Positions 11,338 to 23,709 of a DNA stretch of 64,000 nt are shown here, in pieces. This DNA is from Asterella californica (lineage: Eukaryota; Streptophyta; Marchantiopsida; Marchantiales; Aytoniaceae), in contig JAYKYS010000023.1 of NCBI GenBank assembly GCA_036924285.1, positions 1,922,001 through 1,986,000 on the forward strand. Direction: 5' to 3'. The position numbers and the translations under genes were made by a program. The notes below the pieces were generated by a model. That model was not told the DNA's origin. It saw only the letters and a program-made list of their open reading frames with translations, and searched no databases. Within the stretch, counting starts at the first letter, position 1; each line of letters starts with the position of its first letter.

Positions 11338-13739
11338 GAAGAAGATCCGTCATCTTCGGGGAAATCTGTATATAAGCGTTGTGTTGTTCGTATTCTGGAC
11401 CTCTATGTGTTTTATCATTTTTGAGTTTTCTATTTCCTGAGTTTACGGAGCCATTGAGTGTTTTGTCTTCGTCTGAAGATTTACCTACGAAGTATCGTAG
11501 TTTGCTGTGGTAGGAATTAGTCTGGGTGCCGAAGAATTTGCTGTTGACATTTGAAATCAGAGTAGAACGTTTACGGCGAGGACTGAGAATAGACCAGCAT
11601 CTGCGGAGTTAGTTTACTACGAAGACGGTTTTGGGCGAAGTTGACTTTGAAAGAAGTTGTTCTTTGGTAGAACACTTAGGAAGAAGTTCAATCTGGTTCT
11701 TCGGCGGAAGAAGAGTCTTCTTCGCTAGAGTTTTCCGAGAATAGTAGTAGTGAAATTAACTTAGTGTGAAGATACTTAGCGTTTATGGTGTTAGAGGCTA
11801 CTTAGTAGCACTTCAGCAGTACTTCCTCGTGTGACATTTCCGTCCGTGGCTCTGTTTCTCTGTTGTTTATCTGTTTCTTGAGGTCCCTGACCTGTTCAGT
11901 ACCTGTTATGTTTATTTGTCAGGATTGTCAACTCTGTCTTGTTGGATAGATCTGAGTTTGATCTCTACCGGGACTGATTTCTGCCCGTGAGAATAAAAGA
12001 CAACTATAAAGAATCACCTTTGTCACGTGTTTACTACTTTTGGATGATCTTTACTTGCATCTCTGTGGGTTCGATCCTTAAATTACTACTTTCGAGCATC
12101 TTTTGGTTTTCTTGTGTGTTACAGTACTATAGAAAAATATCTCGTGGAATCTCCCCAGAGCCCTGTGATGACAAAACTCTGTGTCGACCATGGACACACC
12201 AACAATCATGAACCAACAGCTCCAACTTGAGCACTGGAAACAAACCCCATCATCACACATGATCACTATTGTCGTAACTCAACTCATAGTGAGCTAACCT
12301 ATCCCCTACTCGAATGAGTATGGGCAATTTGAACCTACCATCACCACAAGCAACCTCTCATGGTCTGCTGGTCCACAAGTCCAACCTCACCGTTATCGTG
12401 TCGGATATTGCGTGAAGGATGTCCAGGAAAACGCGAGGTTCCTGCCTGTGGAGATGTTGTGTGCTGAAACAAAGACAAGACAGAGAAAAACAACAACGAA
12501 AACGAACGCTGCGATATATACACTCCAAATGTATGTACACTGTCGATTCTTTCTCCTAAGAACACAGAACTGAAAAACAGACCAGAGCGGTCTGTAACCT
12601 GCTTCAAAAGCCCCTGAAAACAACCCTTGAATCGCAACCCTGACCCAAAACCACCGAAACGTAGCTCAAAGCAAGAGAAACTTCTCTTTGCTAACAAATA
12701 GAGCCACAGCAGTATCACGCGATTCAAACTCAAGTCCAAACCACATCCATGTATAAGCTCTTAGCTAAGGCTAGCTACCACAAGCTGTATACAGCCAACC
12801 AGAACTCTAACGAACTCAAAAGAGCAAAACCCGTAGCGAAGAAATCGAAAAAGACCTATATGTGGACTTCCTCCTTTCGCTGGACGGAGTTCAGATGTCG
12901 ATAGGGTCTCCTCCGCTGACTCCGTTAACCCAAGAAACCTTCAGATCCGACTCCCAACAGCCGAGATATTGCCGATTTTCGGTCGTAGATGACCGAACCT
13001 CCAAAAACTCCTCCCTGCGGTTTAAAACCGCGCACACCGCACAAACAGATCGTCTAAACTGATATCCGTCTTCTCTGGTAGGTAGATCTAGCTACCCTGA
13101 ACCCAACAAGACTCCAAACAAGTCGTTTGGAGTTCCCCTTGCAAAACCACTCCAGAAATTTGATCGCAGATTACAAAAAACTGACGTAAATCGGCTCCAT
13201 GCGGCTCAAACTCGCTCACCACACCCAAACAAACAATCCAATCTGCACACGGTCTTCTCCTATGAGTAGATGAAGACTCCCTGATCGCGTAGGCACCAAG
13301 AACGAAGAGCTTGGCTCACCGATCGCAAAGAATAGCCCAACCTCAGGTCGCAGGTGAACGAAAATCTGATGTAAGCACTTTCCTGCGAGCCAATTTCACT
13401 CAGAACTTCCAAACCGCCCGATGGAAACTGGTATCGTCTTCAATTTCCTGTAGAACTCGGTGTTCTGATCCCGTTGGATCCTAGGACAGCAAGTTTGGAC
13501 TCCGGAACGGCCCGAACGGTCCAACTCTCCTTCACAGGTAACTGAAAACTCCAAATCTGCTTCCTGCGTCTCAATTTCTCTCAGAACACACTCCCCGTTC
13601 CGTCTCTTCCCAAACCGTTTGAACCAATGCGTAGCCTGCTCAGATCTGAACCCAACGACGCCTTGCGCGCTTGCATTGGACATCCAAATCTCCCGCACCG
13701 TCCGCTGACAGATCGCAGACGCAAGCAAGCCTCTTAAGC
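11338..13739. other. Region without a recognised gene
   Basis: Downstream of the long ORF the DNA is purine-rich (GAAGAAG runs, with a small GCGGAAGAAGA/TCTTCTTCGC foldback near 11,702-11,731) and then becomes AT-rich. Open frames at 12,341-12,739 (minus) and 13,396-13,728 (minus) are short and unassigned. The minus-strand text at 13,380-13,740 resembles the block at 53.6-53.7 kb in patches, so this is probably the inner part of the repeat described at 13,860. Confidence 0.5.
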
Positions 13740-13859
13740 AGCCCCCTTATCACAGTCTCTGTACGTACAGTTCTCTCCTGAATAATAAGAAGCAGACCCC
13801 TTGCGTCTTTGATATAACGCCTGAAGCTCTAAATACCCAGTCAGCAAGTAACTAGGGGC

Positions 13860-14345
13860 CTAGCTTGATTTTACCTTCTTCCGAATCGCATAACTTCTTC
13901 TCTGGATGTCCAAACGAAGTAAACAAGATGCCCATGTAAAGCTGACAACGAGCTCTACCCATCCATGTGATGAAAGTGAAGATCCGAAGTTGCACCAAAA
14001 GCCCGTAAGCTGGAGCCTAGCTTGTTTTCTCCATCTTTCGAGTCCTGTAACTTCTCCACTAGGCGTCCAAACGAAGTAGATGAAGTGTCTATAGAAAGCT
14101 GACAAGGAGCTCTATCCACTGGTGTGATAAAAACGAAGATCTGAAGTGGTGCCAAAAACCCGTACGCTGGGGCCTAGCTTATCTTCTCCATCTTTCGAGT
14201 CCTGTAACTTCTCCACTAGGCGTCCAAGCGAAGTAGACAAAGTGTTTATGGAAAGCTGACAAGGAGCTCTACCCATCTATGCGATAAAAGCGAAGATCCG
14301 AAATGGTGCCAAAAAGCTCGTAAGCTGGGGCTTAGCTTGTTTTCT
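13860..14345 (-). repeat. 157-bp tandem repeat array, left copy
   Basis: About three imperfect units are visible. The landmark CTCCACTAGGCGTCCAA recurs at 14,054 and 14,211, exactly 157 bp apart, and a diverged unit starts near 13,897. Each unit carries TTCTCCATCTTTCGAGTCCTGTAACTT, AGCTGACAAGGAGCTCTA and AGCTGGGGCCTAGCTT-like segments. The same unit in the opposite orientation forms the array at 53.14-53.56 kb. The flank at 13,760-13,860 also matches the flank at 53,560-53,630 inverted, so the two arrays are copies of one larger element. Confidence 0.85.
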
Positions 14346-15289
14346 CTTGGGTGACTTTGGAGCGACAAGCATCAAACTTTGGATTTCAGATAGGAGCCGG
14401 TCCATGACACGACACCGTGAGAGAAACATCAAAAGTCTGATTGGTTCGCAACTCTAGTCTCACTACGGATAGTACACTAGAATAATCACTTTGAAAATCA
14501 AGCGTCAACACAAGCAAACGCGGCGCACAAACAAAAAGTAGAGCATGGAGGAGTTTCAACCACAAGAAGTCCAAACGACAACCCTTATCCTCGAACATTC
14601 ACAAAAGTAGAAATCTAGTCCCACCCGGATTGACGTCTCTCTCATCGGATAGTCATATGCACAATATATGATCACCAACAATCATAATTTGTGTTCGGAG
14701 TTGCTAACTAGATGTCATGTCCTCTCATAACTTCAAAGACCTTCAACCATGTAGCTATACTAGATCACACCACTCAACATCCACCAACACGCTCTATGCA
14801 TCCACCTACGGCATGAAAAATGATACCTCAAGTGTAACTTCTCCCTAAGATTATGAGATACTCTCCCCTGAATGCCTAGTAAGGTCTCTTGGGACAAAGA
14901 ACAAGTCCTTAAGTACCTATGAGCATCTTGTAAGACACCAAGAGCTAATGGTCTAGTGGTATAGTTCAAAACTAAGAACAAAAAAATTAAACGTAAGCTT
15001 CAAGAATAGTGTCGGGATGGATGACCATGTTTTCTGCACCTCACATCACTGAAAACTTATCTATCTCTCGCACGTCATCAAGCTGACTTGTTGGCTCATC
15101 TCGACTCGGCTTCGTCTCCACAACTCACACTCTCTGCTTCTCTCGACGTATCTCTGCTCCTCGAAGCCTCTAAAACACATCCACACAAGACCTGCGCACT
15201 CTTCGTGACCTTGAACAACCAACAAGATCCAATACAAACCCACGGATTTTGTCAATTCGATCACAAAACCAATTTACTGTAAACGAAGA
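14346..15289. other. Region without a recognised gene
   Basis: No coding region could be supported. A TGGTCTAGTGGTAT string at 14,949-14,962 resembles the A-box arm of a tRNA, but no B-box or cloverleaf follows. ORFs here (14,386-14,598, 14,760-14,981, 15,061-15,264, all minus) show no recognisable motifs. Confidence 0.5.
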
Positions 15290-15737
15290 TGAGGGACATG
15301 ATAGAATTCTCAATCACTACACTAGAGAACATTGGACTAGAGCTACTACGCAAACTTTGGTGAAGGTAAGAGATCTGACAGATCCGATGATTGCTCTCAT
15401 TGATCATGGATATGAAATTAACATTGTGTCTAAGGATGTTTACAAGAGAGAGAAGTGGTCAATTGACACAGAGCATGGTTGGATGATCGGGACAACAATA
15501 AAACACAAGGAGAATTCTATGGTGTTTGTCCAGATGTAAAGATGAAGCTTGGGAATGTAGTTACAAAACAATTTTTTTTGGTTCATGACACTACTTCGTA
15601 TTTGGTGATTCTTGGACAGTCATACATTATGGCTGTAAGGATGGAGATCAAGGTATTCAATGACAGATCCGATTATGTTCGGATTAGATGTCGAGACGAT
15701 AAGAGAACAATGCAGTTCTTTTATTGTAACTCTTGAC
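15290..15737 (+). pseudogene. Retropepsin-like fragment of an LTR retrotransposon, element E5
   Basis: The frame ending at 15,539 has ALIDHGYEINIVSKDVY, a protease-type active-site loop with DHG in place of the usual D(S/T)G. After a one-base shift near 15,500-15,520, the frame at about 15,505-15,736 continues with a (C)PDVKMKLG strand, TTSYLVILGQSYI and VRMEIKVF. That is the flap and the hydrophobic LGxxxI strand of retroelement proteases, so the two halves belong to one domain. No gag or RT is linked to it, so it is an isolated fragment. Its relation to the other elements here is unknown. Confidence 0.65.
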
Positions 15738-15777
15738 CATGAGCATAATCGAGAGTACTTGCAGAGTGGTTCTCTTC

Positions 15778-15824
15778 CTATAGTGACTGAAAAATTCAAG
15801 GATTCTCACATAAGGTCACTATAG
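15778..15824. repeat. 10-bp perfect inverted repeat with 27-nt loop
   Basis: CTATAGTGAC at 15,778-15,787 is matched by GTCACTATAG at 15,815-15,824. It lies between the plus-strand protease fragment and the degenerated end of the minus-strand element E6, so it may mark a rearrangement or a small element end. Confidence 0.8.
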
Positions 15825-15849
15825 AGCGAAGGTATAGTGGTACATCAAG

Positions 15850-18800
15850 TTCAGATATCGCATTCATAACAGAACCTCCTACCACCAACACATCAAGTAC
15901 AAAGTGTCCATTTAGTTGAACCTCGATCTTGGATGCTTTTGTGCATACCTCAGAGGTATGAGCATCCACTACACCAACTGCTACACTTGAGACATTGGTC
16001 TTGTCTTTAGACTTCTTCTTCTTGCTCCTTCTCGAGCTCAATCCTCCTCGAACCTCTTTCCTCAAGCTTGGATTGAGTGCAATCAATTGACCAACCATTA
16101 TGTTGGCTTTTTGAGTGCCAATGTCCTCAACTACGTCATACTTAGGTTGAGCAACTGAATTGATGAAATCCTCCATCCTCAACTTCTTCTTAGACTCCTT
16201 TGAAGACGAAGACATAATGTTGGAACGTGTGCTCTTACTTGGATAATCCTCAAGGAACATATGTTCATCCGAAAACTTAGTTCTTTTCCTCTTTTTCTCT
16301 AATAAACATGTGGTACCTTCACCGCATCAATTGTGACAACTCCTTTGTCTTTGTTTTGTGACGGAACTCTTCCTCCAAGGTTTCTTCTTGTACTTTTATT
16401 GTTCCGTCCTTCATTTTGGATAGACTGTAGACAATTTCTTCAGAAACGAGGACCACCACATCCGTACCATGGAATACCATTGTCATTTTGAGCTCCACAA
16501 CTGGAGCATCCTCCATAACCTCTTTGACCTCTTCCTCCTCCTTAATTTCTTTGCTCTTTCAGTTGCACCACATTGATCTTCAGATCTGTCAATGTTTCTC
16601 TTATTTGTCTCAATTCATCTTGAAGATTAGGCACCTAAAGGTTAACAGTAACCACAGCAGGTGTTGGTATCCTTGGAGCAGCTCTACTATTGAGTGTATT
16701 CCTTCCAACACCGCTTTCTTTACTTCTTTTAGAAGAACGTCATCATCTTCCAAACTCTCTTACATTCGAACGGCAATTTCAATCGCTTTTGCCTTAATTG
16801 TGGACATCTCATACTTCGGAGACTCAAACCTTCCACAAAGTTCTTGATAAGCATGACCACAATTCTTATAATTGTAGCCTCCATAGTATTATCGCTCTTC
16901 TCCAATATAGTCTTGAAACGAACCTCCAACTTCTCGATCCTTTTTCCGTTGTCGTGTTATACATGGACTTGTACGGTGAAAATTAGTTGCAAAGAGATTT
17001 TTTCTCTATTGGGTAAAAGAAGCTGCCCTGTAGCTTACCAAGCTGCGCAAGAGCTAAGCTGGGGCAATGCTTGACAAGCTACCCCTTAGCTTGAATTGAA
17101 ATATCGCCTTGAAGAGGTCAAAAAGTTCCAGAATGCAGAACTCATCGAGGAGGACAACTCCATGCTTCCGGTTTCGTCAAAAAATGTTTTAGGTAATAGT
17201 TAGTATAAGTCTTAGACTGTGAAAGATGTAAAAGAGAGAAATCCGTCGATTCCAGCTCGTGACTCGAACTTAAAATCTGATAGCGTGAGTTTGTATGTGT
17301 TCACAAGTACTATAGTTTTGACTCCTTATTCATTAAAAATGGAGTTGTATAGAGAAGTTAGCATAGGAAAGGCTAGTAAAGACTTTACAGGAAAACTTCT
17401 TCAATAAAAGCATATCTATAGAAAGTTTTACCTTCTAGAACGCAACCAAAGACCATCCCAATGATAGGACGCCTTCCTAGGAGGAAAGTGATCTCAAGAT
17501 CAATTTCCCCTAGCCTCTGGTTCCTATTTCGGCATGTTGACCTCTTGGAAGGGAGTCTATGTTGGATATGCAGCGACGTCCTGCATATCTAGGGGCGGGA
17601 AACCGGTATTTCTTTTAATCGTGGGCTTCCTGACCTAAGCCTCAGCATGCTACCGTGAATATACCATGGAAGATACCTGGTACGCATATGGAGGGGGGGC
17701 TGTAAGCCTTGTGGAACAACTCCATAAGTGTAGGAGCTTCGGCTTACATTGGATGGCTTGTGATATATTCAAGGTGGCATCAAGATGGCATCAAGAGCAC
17801 TGGAAATTTTTGTTGATCAATTAAATAATCATCGGGTCGGCTTTGCAATTGCAAAAGAAGCTGTGAGACCTTTATCAGTGAAGGAGTAGGTTTTGTAAAG
17901 GTAGCTGTGAAACTTTGATTAAAAAGAAGCCAGCTTAGCAAATAAAGTTCTGTACGCATAAGGACAGTAGAGGGGCAGCTTAGCTAAGGACCTGCTTCTG
18001 ATAAGTGGTTGTGCTTATAAGGACAACAGGGGGCAGCTTAGCTAAGGCCTTATCTTTTAGGTTAAATAACCTGTGGCGGTTTTTGGACGGGGACTTTTTG
18101 GAGAGAGTTGAGGAGAAAGCCATCGAGACGTGCAAGAGAAGCTTGGGAGCAAGGGAGATGAAATTTCTGAGAAATTTGAATTGGGAAGTCGTCGCAAGGA
18201 GAGGGGCATTGTTTTAGAGCTTGAGCTTTTTCTAATAAACTGTTTCGGAGATAAATTACTTTCAGGAGGCAGTCTATTGAGCGGAGATCAGTTTGATGGT
18301 TAGAGAGAGACTTTTGATCGTTGTTGATTCAAATTTTTGAGAGTTTCAGTTGGGAAGTTGACGCAAGGAGAGGTATGAAATTTAGGGGTCTGAATTTCAC
18401 CTACTAGATCGGATTTGAGGTGGAGTAGAGAACTGATAGACGGAGAGACTAGAAGAGAGAGATTTTCTACAGTGGAAGAAATTGATGGTGGAGTCGACAC
18501 TCAAATAAAGTTATTTTGAATCCTGAGAGGCCTATCTGTGTACCTGAGTGTTTGTTTGAGTGTTTGCTTCGTAATTACTGGATGCAAGAAACAAGGTTTT
18601 GAGATCTCATCGTCAGCAGCAACTTGTCTTTCCTTTAGGTCGTTTCTCTGATCAATCACAGTCAGGAGGTCAGTCCTCCCCAAGAAAGACTCTCGTCACG
18701 ACATCGTGCACCTTCACCTTCTCAACATCTCTTTGCTTCAAGAATATCACCTCGGTCATGAGCTTCCCATAGCTTTCATCTGACAGAAAGTTCTCAATTA

Positions 18801-19600
18801 TAGCCTTCGTCAAACTTTCCCATGTATCAACATCAGTCTTCTTCCTTTTGTATTCTTCATACCAAGTCAATGCGATACTCTCTAGAAGATCAAGTAACAT
18901 TGATGTCCACTCTTCCTTCTTCGTCTCATGGTTTCCAATGCATGCTCTTTTGAAATCTGGCATAAAGGTTTCTACATATTCATCATCCTTTTCATGGAAA
19001 ATCAGAAGCTTTCTCATCTTAAGCTCCCAATGTCTTTTCCTCTCCTCAACCCAATATTTCTCTTCGCACTCTAATATAAGATGAAAATCATTAATTCCAT
19101 GCGGACATAATCAATCATCAGCAGGAAAGAAAATGATTCCACCATAATCGCATGCGCTATTTCCTGATCAAATGTATGAATGAGTCGTATCTTCATTGTC
19201 ACCTTCTCCACCATATGAATTATCATCTCCATCACGCATTAGCTGAATTTTCATCTGAAGATGGTAGCTTCTTTGTTTCGACTCTTTATTTCTCTCTCAA
19301 TATTCTAGATGTAGATGTTAGCAGCACGATCACATCTCTACACTCGTGCTCCTTAAGCAAACTTTCAACTCTACAATTCGAGCAGATGTTCTCGTCCTTA
19401 AAATTAACACGCGAAGAGAAAGATGGATCAACTCGGAGACCTAGATCAATAGAACTCCTTCTATCACAAGTATTCTCTCTCCTGAATCTCACTGGACAAC
19501 TTGCAGCATAGTGCTTCAACCCTTTACAAAAGTAGCACCACGGTTTTGTCCTCAATTTCTTCTTGGAAAAGTCTTGCTTGTTTCTCTCAGTTTCTCTTCA
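15850..19600 (-). pseudogene. Degraded Athila/Tat-like gag-protease region, element E6 (with insertion)
   Basis: Read on the minus strand this is a decayed relative of element D. A zinc-knuckle ORF at 19,555-19,286 (WCYFCKGLKHYAASCP) matches D 58,462-58,938. A gag block at 19,017-18,709 (FHEKDDEYVE, RACIGN, TWYEEYK, LKQRD) matches D 59,152-59,500. Gag resumes at 16,951-16,730 (VRFKTILEKS, LIKNFVEGL), and the protease block at 16,260-15,860 (YDVVEDIG, KANIMVGQLIALNPSLR, VCTKASKIEVQLNGH) matches D 60,400-60,700. The D motif VLVDGGS reads VLVVGGS here, so the catalytic aspartate is lost. Gag is split by the insertion at 16,957-18,703. RT and integrase are absent. Confidence 0.8.
16957..18703 (+). 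mobile_element. 1.75-kb insertion in E6 gag, probable solo LTR with TCGTG target duplication
   Basis: TCGTG occurs at 16,952-16,956 and again at 18,704-18,708. Removing the inserted block plus one copy rejoins the minus-strand gag frame without a shift (...KVH DNG KRIEKLE...), which supports a clean insertion. The right end CTCTCGTCACGACA matches the proposed end of the E2 LTR at 7843-7856. There is no coding capacity beyond short ORFs, and there is no PBS or polypurine tract inside, so a solo LTR or non-autonomous LTR element fits best. The left end begins TTATAC, or TGTTATAC if the TG overlaps the duplication, so the canonical TG is uncertain. Inside, GGGGCAGCTTAGCTAAGG recurs at about 17,971 and 18,030. 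Confidence 0.65.
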
Positions 19601-20200
19601 AATCTGATTTTTATTTCTCTAGAACATTCGTCCACACCCACTATGACATCAAGATTCTGAGGAAGGTTCATAAGTCTCACTATCATTCATCTGACCCTCC
19701 ATGATCTTGTCTTAAATTTGAACCCATGTAGATTTGATCGATTGGATTATCAATTGAACTTTTGATAGCGATATCTTGAGCTTAAATACGAGTGATATTT
19801 GGATCCACATATAGGTTATGAGCTCCTATGGTCTATCACAAAGTTACATAGATACAATAAGAGAAAAATACAATGACTATAAAACTCCACTAGAAAGTGA
19901 ATTGTCTACCATCGGAACTCTTAGTTTCTCCTCCTTTTAGTTGCAAATGTAAGAACTAACCCTCAAGAAACTTGATGGTAGTAGTCTGATCTTCTATCCT
20001 CATCAGCATATAAAAATTCATGAAGCACTTTACTCTCAAATTTAAACTCTAACACTTGACATATTCTCTTTTGCTAATTCTAACATCATATGTGTATAAA
20101 ATGTACAAAATGATCTCAAATGCATCATAGATAACAATGGAATACATGAATGACTCCAAGGTCTCTAGCATGACAATAGCTCTAGCCTCAAGAGTTTCTT

Positions 20201-20220
20201 GATCTGCTCTCTGATAACAT
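20201..20220 (-). other. Possible primer binding site of E6 (tRNA-Met-like)
   Basis: The minus-strand sequence TGTTATCAGAGAGCAG follows the LTR end by about a dozen bases. It resembles the TGGTATCAGAGC primer site complementary to initiator tRNA-Met, with a mismatch and a short insertion. It is weak on its own; the position supports it. Confidence 0.4.
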
Positions 20221-20232
20221 CATTTTGTCTAA

Positions 20233-20977
20233 TGTAAAACTGCACTTGAAACATATCTCTCAAACCTCATAGTGGTTTCTCAGCAACGAAATCAATGACT
20301 CTCACGCTTGCTACTGATCATGTCTCTCACCCAAGGTTAACCTACGATGATCTTTGATTAGACACATTATATATAACTAGGAGGGTATAGCTAAATCTAA
20401 TTCTCAACGCACTCATATCACTCTCACACTCAAGACGAGAACTTTCATGGGGACGTAGAGATGAAGAACACACCCTTTATAAAGATATAGTGTAATCGCT
20501 TTAGAATACCAAGAAAATAAAGATGAGAGATCACGACACAACCTCTCTATTTATACTAATCTAGATTTACTATGGTAACTATCCATAAATTTGATTTACC
20601 ATAATTTACCAGAACTAAGTCAAAGATCATAAATCAAAGATAAATATCTCTATCTTTGACTCTATTCTAATTATTTTTCCTTCTAGAAGTATAAAGAAAT
20701 ATTTGAAATAGAATCTCGTATCGCTCTCTATAAGACAAAGTACTAGCACATAATTGAGCCAAAAAGGTCAACAACACTATTGATTGTTTGACCTTAAGCT
20801 TTTATAACCAATAAGACAAGAAGATATTATTCACCTACTTGTCCTCTTATGCACAACAAAACAAAATAGTGATTCTCACGCATAATATTCTGTCCACAAA
20901 TATAACCAACTTTAACTATGACTAATCCTAGTTATCTATCACTAATTTAGAGTCTTCTAAATAAGTCCCATCACACA
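20233..20977 (-). repeat. 5' LTR of element E6
   Basis: Read on the minus strand the block starts TGTGTGATGGGAC near 20,977 and ends TTTTACA at 20,233. It contains a TATAAATA promoter box (plus-strand TATTTATA, 20,548-20,555). The layout parallels the LTR of element D: a similar TTAGTCATAGTTAAA-type upstream segment, TATAAATAGAG, then a short leader and a TTTACA end. The left boundary is uncertain by about 15 bases. The 3' LTR partner is not present. Confidence 0.6.
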
Positions 20978-21019
20978 TAGTGTAACTTATAACATATTTA
21001 ATACTATGCAACCCCGAGG

Positions 21020-21560
21020 TATTACAATATCTCTTGTCCGCTTCTTGAAGATCTTCTCCACTTTGTATTCTTCTTCCTCATCCACTAACGTCAGAAGTGA
21101 TGACGTTGTGTGTGGAGTTGCATATTGTTTGGACCGAGGGGTATACTCACAAATAAGAGACATATGAAAAGCTGGATGAATTTTTATGTTTGAAAGAGCT
21201 CTAGTTTATACGTTACGACAACAATACGCTTGAGAATAAAAAAGGGTCCAATGAAGCTAGGATTGAGCTTCTTAGCTCCTACCAATGAGAGGTTGGCGGT
21301 AGATAGCCAAACTTGATCTCCCATCATAAACTCCACATCTCGATGATGTGCATCTGCATATTACTTTTGGAGATTCTATACATTCATAATTTCTCCATCG
21401 TGTGGTGGATGTCTTGTTGGATTTGTTCCACGAACTCATTCGCTATAGCCACTTTGGTTCTTGATGCCCAACTAACCCCTCGTCGTTCACTCTCCTTGGC
21501 TCGATCCAAACATACCAACACCATAGCAACACACTTGAACCTAAGTAGTACTTCATTCAT
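21020..21560 (-). pseudogene. Integrase C-terminus and chromodomain-like fragment, element E7
   Basis: On the minus strand, in shifting frames, the region reads GDQVWLSTANLSLVGAKKLNPSFIGPF, then KIHPAFHMSL, then YKVEKIFKKRTRDI. These are the GPF motif and chromodomain entry typical of chromovirus pol ends, and they are close to the end of element C (42.4-42.7 kb). Frameshifts and stops are frequent. The E6 LTR begins just beyond the chromodomain start, so E6 probably inserted into this older copy. Confidence 0.65.
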
Positions 21561-21809
21561 GGATTAAACACACTCGAATAGAGCATACAGAACTCTTGAA
21601 AACAGTGTTCTTCTGTGATCAACTCCAACTTTTAGCCATTCTTTTTCGCTCTCTTGTCCATGTGTGTCAAAACTGAAGTAAAAGAATTGGCTATGTGTAG
21701 TTGTAGTAGATGTGTCTTTTTTATAGAATTGCACTAGAGCTATTTGGAATATTCTTTTGATATTATAACTCTGAGCAATGATATCAATAGATAATAAATA
21801 AAATAACAC

Positions 21810-23580
21810 ACTGACATTACACTGTCAGAATAATTTTTACTGTACATAAATATAAACATTTAGCCAAATATCATCATATCACTGAAATAATCTTATAAAA
21901 GGATCCATATAAATATGATACATAAAATAAAATTCTCCAGAACATAAACCTCACATATCAAGATATTAAAACATAAGAGAAAAATAACAGAAGTAGGAAA
22001 ATATCAAAAGTTATATGAATATATTATAAATTTGATTGATAAACATAAAGAACAAATTCTTTTGCATGTAATGATATTGGGATAGCTATGGATTCCATTC
22101 AAGGATGAATGCAAAAGGAGGAAATGAGATTCAAGATTTAGAACCGATAATACTAATAAATGTCTAAATTTTAAAATCAAACAGATATAATAAAAGTCAT
22201 TTCAGTTTATAAAATCAAATTCTTCGTGACTTGTGTTATCATATACACTGTTGATATATGTGCAGTATTATTATTCCAATATCAAAGATATGGTATGATA
22301 GCCTTGAACTAAGCAATTTATTAACGTTTCATTTGGAGTCTGATTGCTACTTTTATCTCAAAATCCATCAATAAGCTACAATAATCTACAAACAAAAAGA
22401 CGATGCTCTTGATTCCTTGAAGCGTCCAATCTTGGCATGAACCTTCTTCCGCTGCCAGTAATAGATCAGCTCTTCAGAGCAAAAGGACGAGATAAGATGT
22501 TCGAAAGGACACTCGAGAAATAAGTGGACTCGTGTGGTCACTTGTTGCTTCGATCGCGGTCTTTGAATCTTTTGATTTCTAAAGAGTCTCTTTGTGCTGC
22601 CAGAGTGGTCCTGAAATGAGGAAGCAATGTGCAGACGTTCTCCTCTACTTCAGTCTCCAGAATGATATCTTTCACATGTGCATCTGGACTCGATAGATCG
22701 TGTTGAAATTTCCTGGCTGTATGGAAGTCGATCAGTGACGTCAGTTTCAACCTCATTCCACTGAGCAATTTATTTACCGAGGTCTATGTATTCTTCAGAC
22801 TTTAACATTTGTTTTGAGATGTGACATTATGTACAATCGAGTTATGATTCTGATGAAGTCACGTGATCTAGGATGTTTTGAGCAATAGAGCTGGTGAAGT
22901 AACCACGTACAAATTAAGAAGTAGAATCCAAGCGTTATGTAATTGCAGTTTTGAATGAAAGCTTACATCATGGACGTCGTATAAGAGGGAAGGAAAAGTG
23001 TCCTCGAATCATCATCCAATTATCGTTTCACAGTACGCCATCGGGGCGGCGTCCACCCTGTTCAGTTTCGGCCACAGATGAAGCATCTGATTTCTGGAGA
23101 AGCGACAGTGCCGTTTATTTGTGAAGTTTGCACTGCAAGCCCAATTTATGCCACCCTGGCGTGCGGTCATACCGCTTCCTTGACCACCATGTAAACCCAG
23201 TTCCCCACAAACTTCACTTTGTTCCAACGCGGGAGATTCTGTACATTGCCTTTAAGTTTAAAAGTAGGAAGATTGAGACTCTTTTGATGAATAGGAACGC
23301 TTCAGTTACCGCCATGCTAGAGCCGCGTAGTGAGTTCTTGAGCTCATGCATTACAGAGGAGGTGATATGAGAGGATGGTTACAAACAATCTGCTCAACGT
23401 TCCGTGGATTGTAAGCAGATCAGATTCTATGTTGTTGTCAACTGCATTACCCGACTCAGTCAGCATTGGACATGTACAGATAAGAGTAAGGCGTAGAGGA
23501 AAGCCGAATCTCTTGATGACACTCATTTACAATTATTTGAAACAATGGTGGTAAAATGCTATGAAACAGCTGTATTATGA
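21810..23580. other. AT-rich region without a recognised gene
   Basis: 21.8-22.4 kb is very AT-rich with no ORF of note. A minus-strand frame at 22,538-22,768 and a plus-strand frame around 23,080-23,190 (ICEVCTASPIYATLACGHT, two CxxC/CxH-like groups) show no domain I can name. The second could be a piece of a zinc-binding protein, but it ends at a TAA after about 40 codons. Confidence 0.4.
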
Positions 23581-23709
23581 CTCTCCATGAAAATTGCTTG
23601 CGAATCGGCATTCGACAAGGCCCAGTATACTCAGTGGCGGTTTCTCCTTGCGATAATCTCATAGCTTCGGGTTCACAAGACAAAACTATACGTCTGTGGA
23701 TTCCAATTG
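23572..23709 (+). pseudogene. Single WD40 repeat, exon fragment
   Basis: The open frame after an in-frame TGA (about 23,561) reads MTLHENCLRIGIRQ and then GPVYSVAVSPCDNLIASG, SQDKTIRLW, one complete WD40 blade with the terminal RLW. It is followed directly by GTATGT, a good plant 5' splice site, and it may be preceded by an acceptor (AACAG). Frames upstream and downstream do not give further blades that I can see. It is too short for the automatic 60-residue cutoff. It may be an exon of an unrecognised or eroded gene, or a captured gene fragment. Confidence 0.6.

Noticed and set aside
14949..14962. tRNA gene (tRNA-Pro-like TGGTCTAGTGGTAT)
   Set aside because: Only the D-arm part matches; no anticodon arm, no GGTTCGAATCC B-box and no acceptor stem follow. 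A decayed SINE is possible but unsupported.
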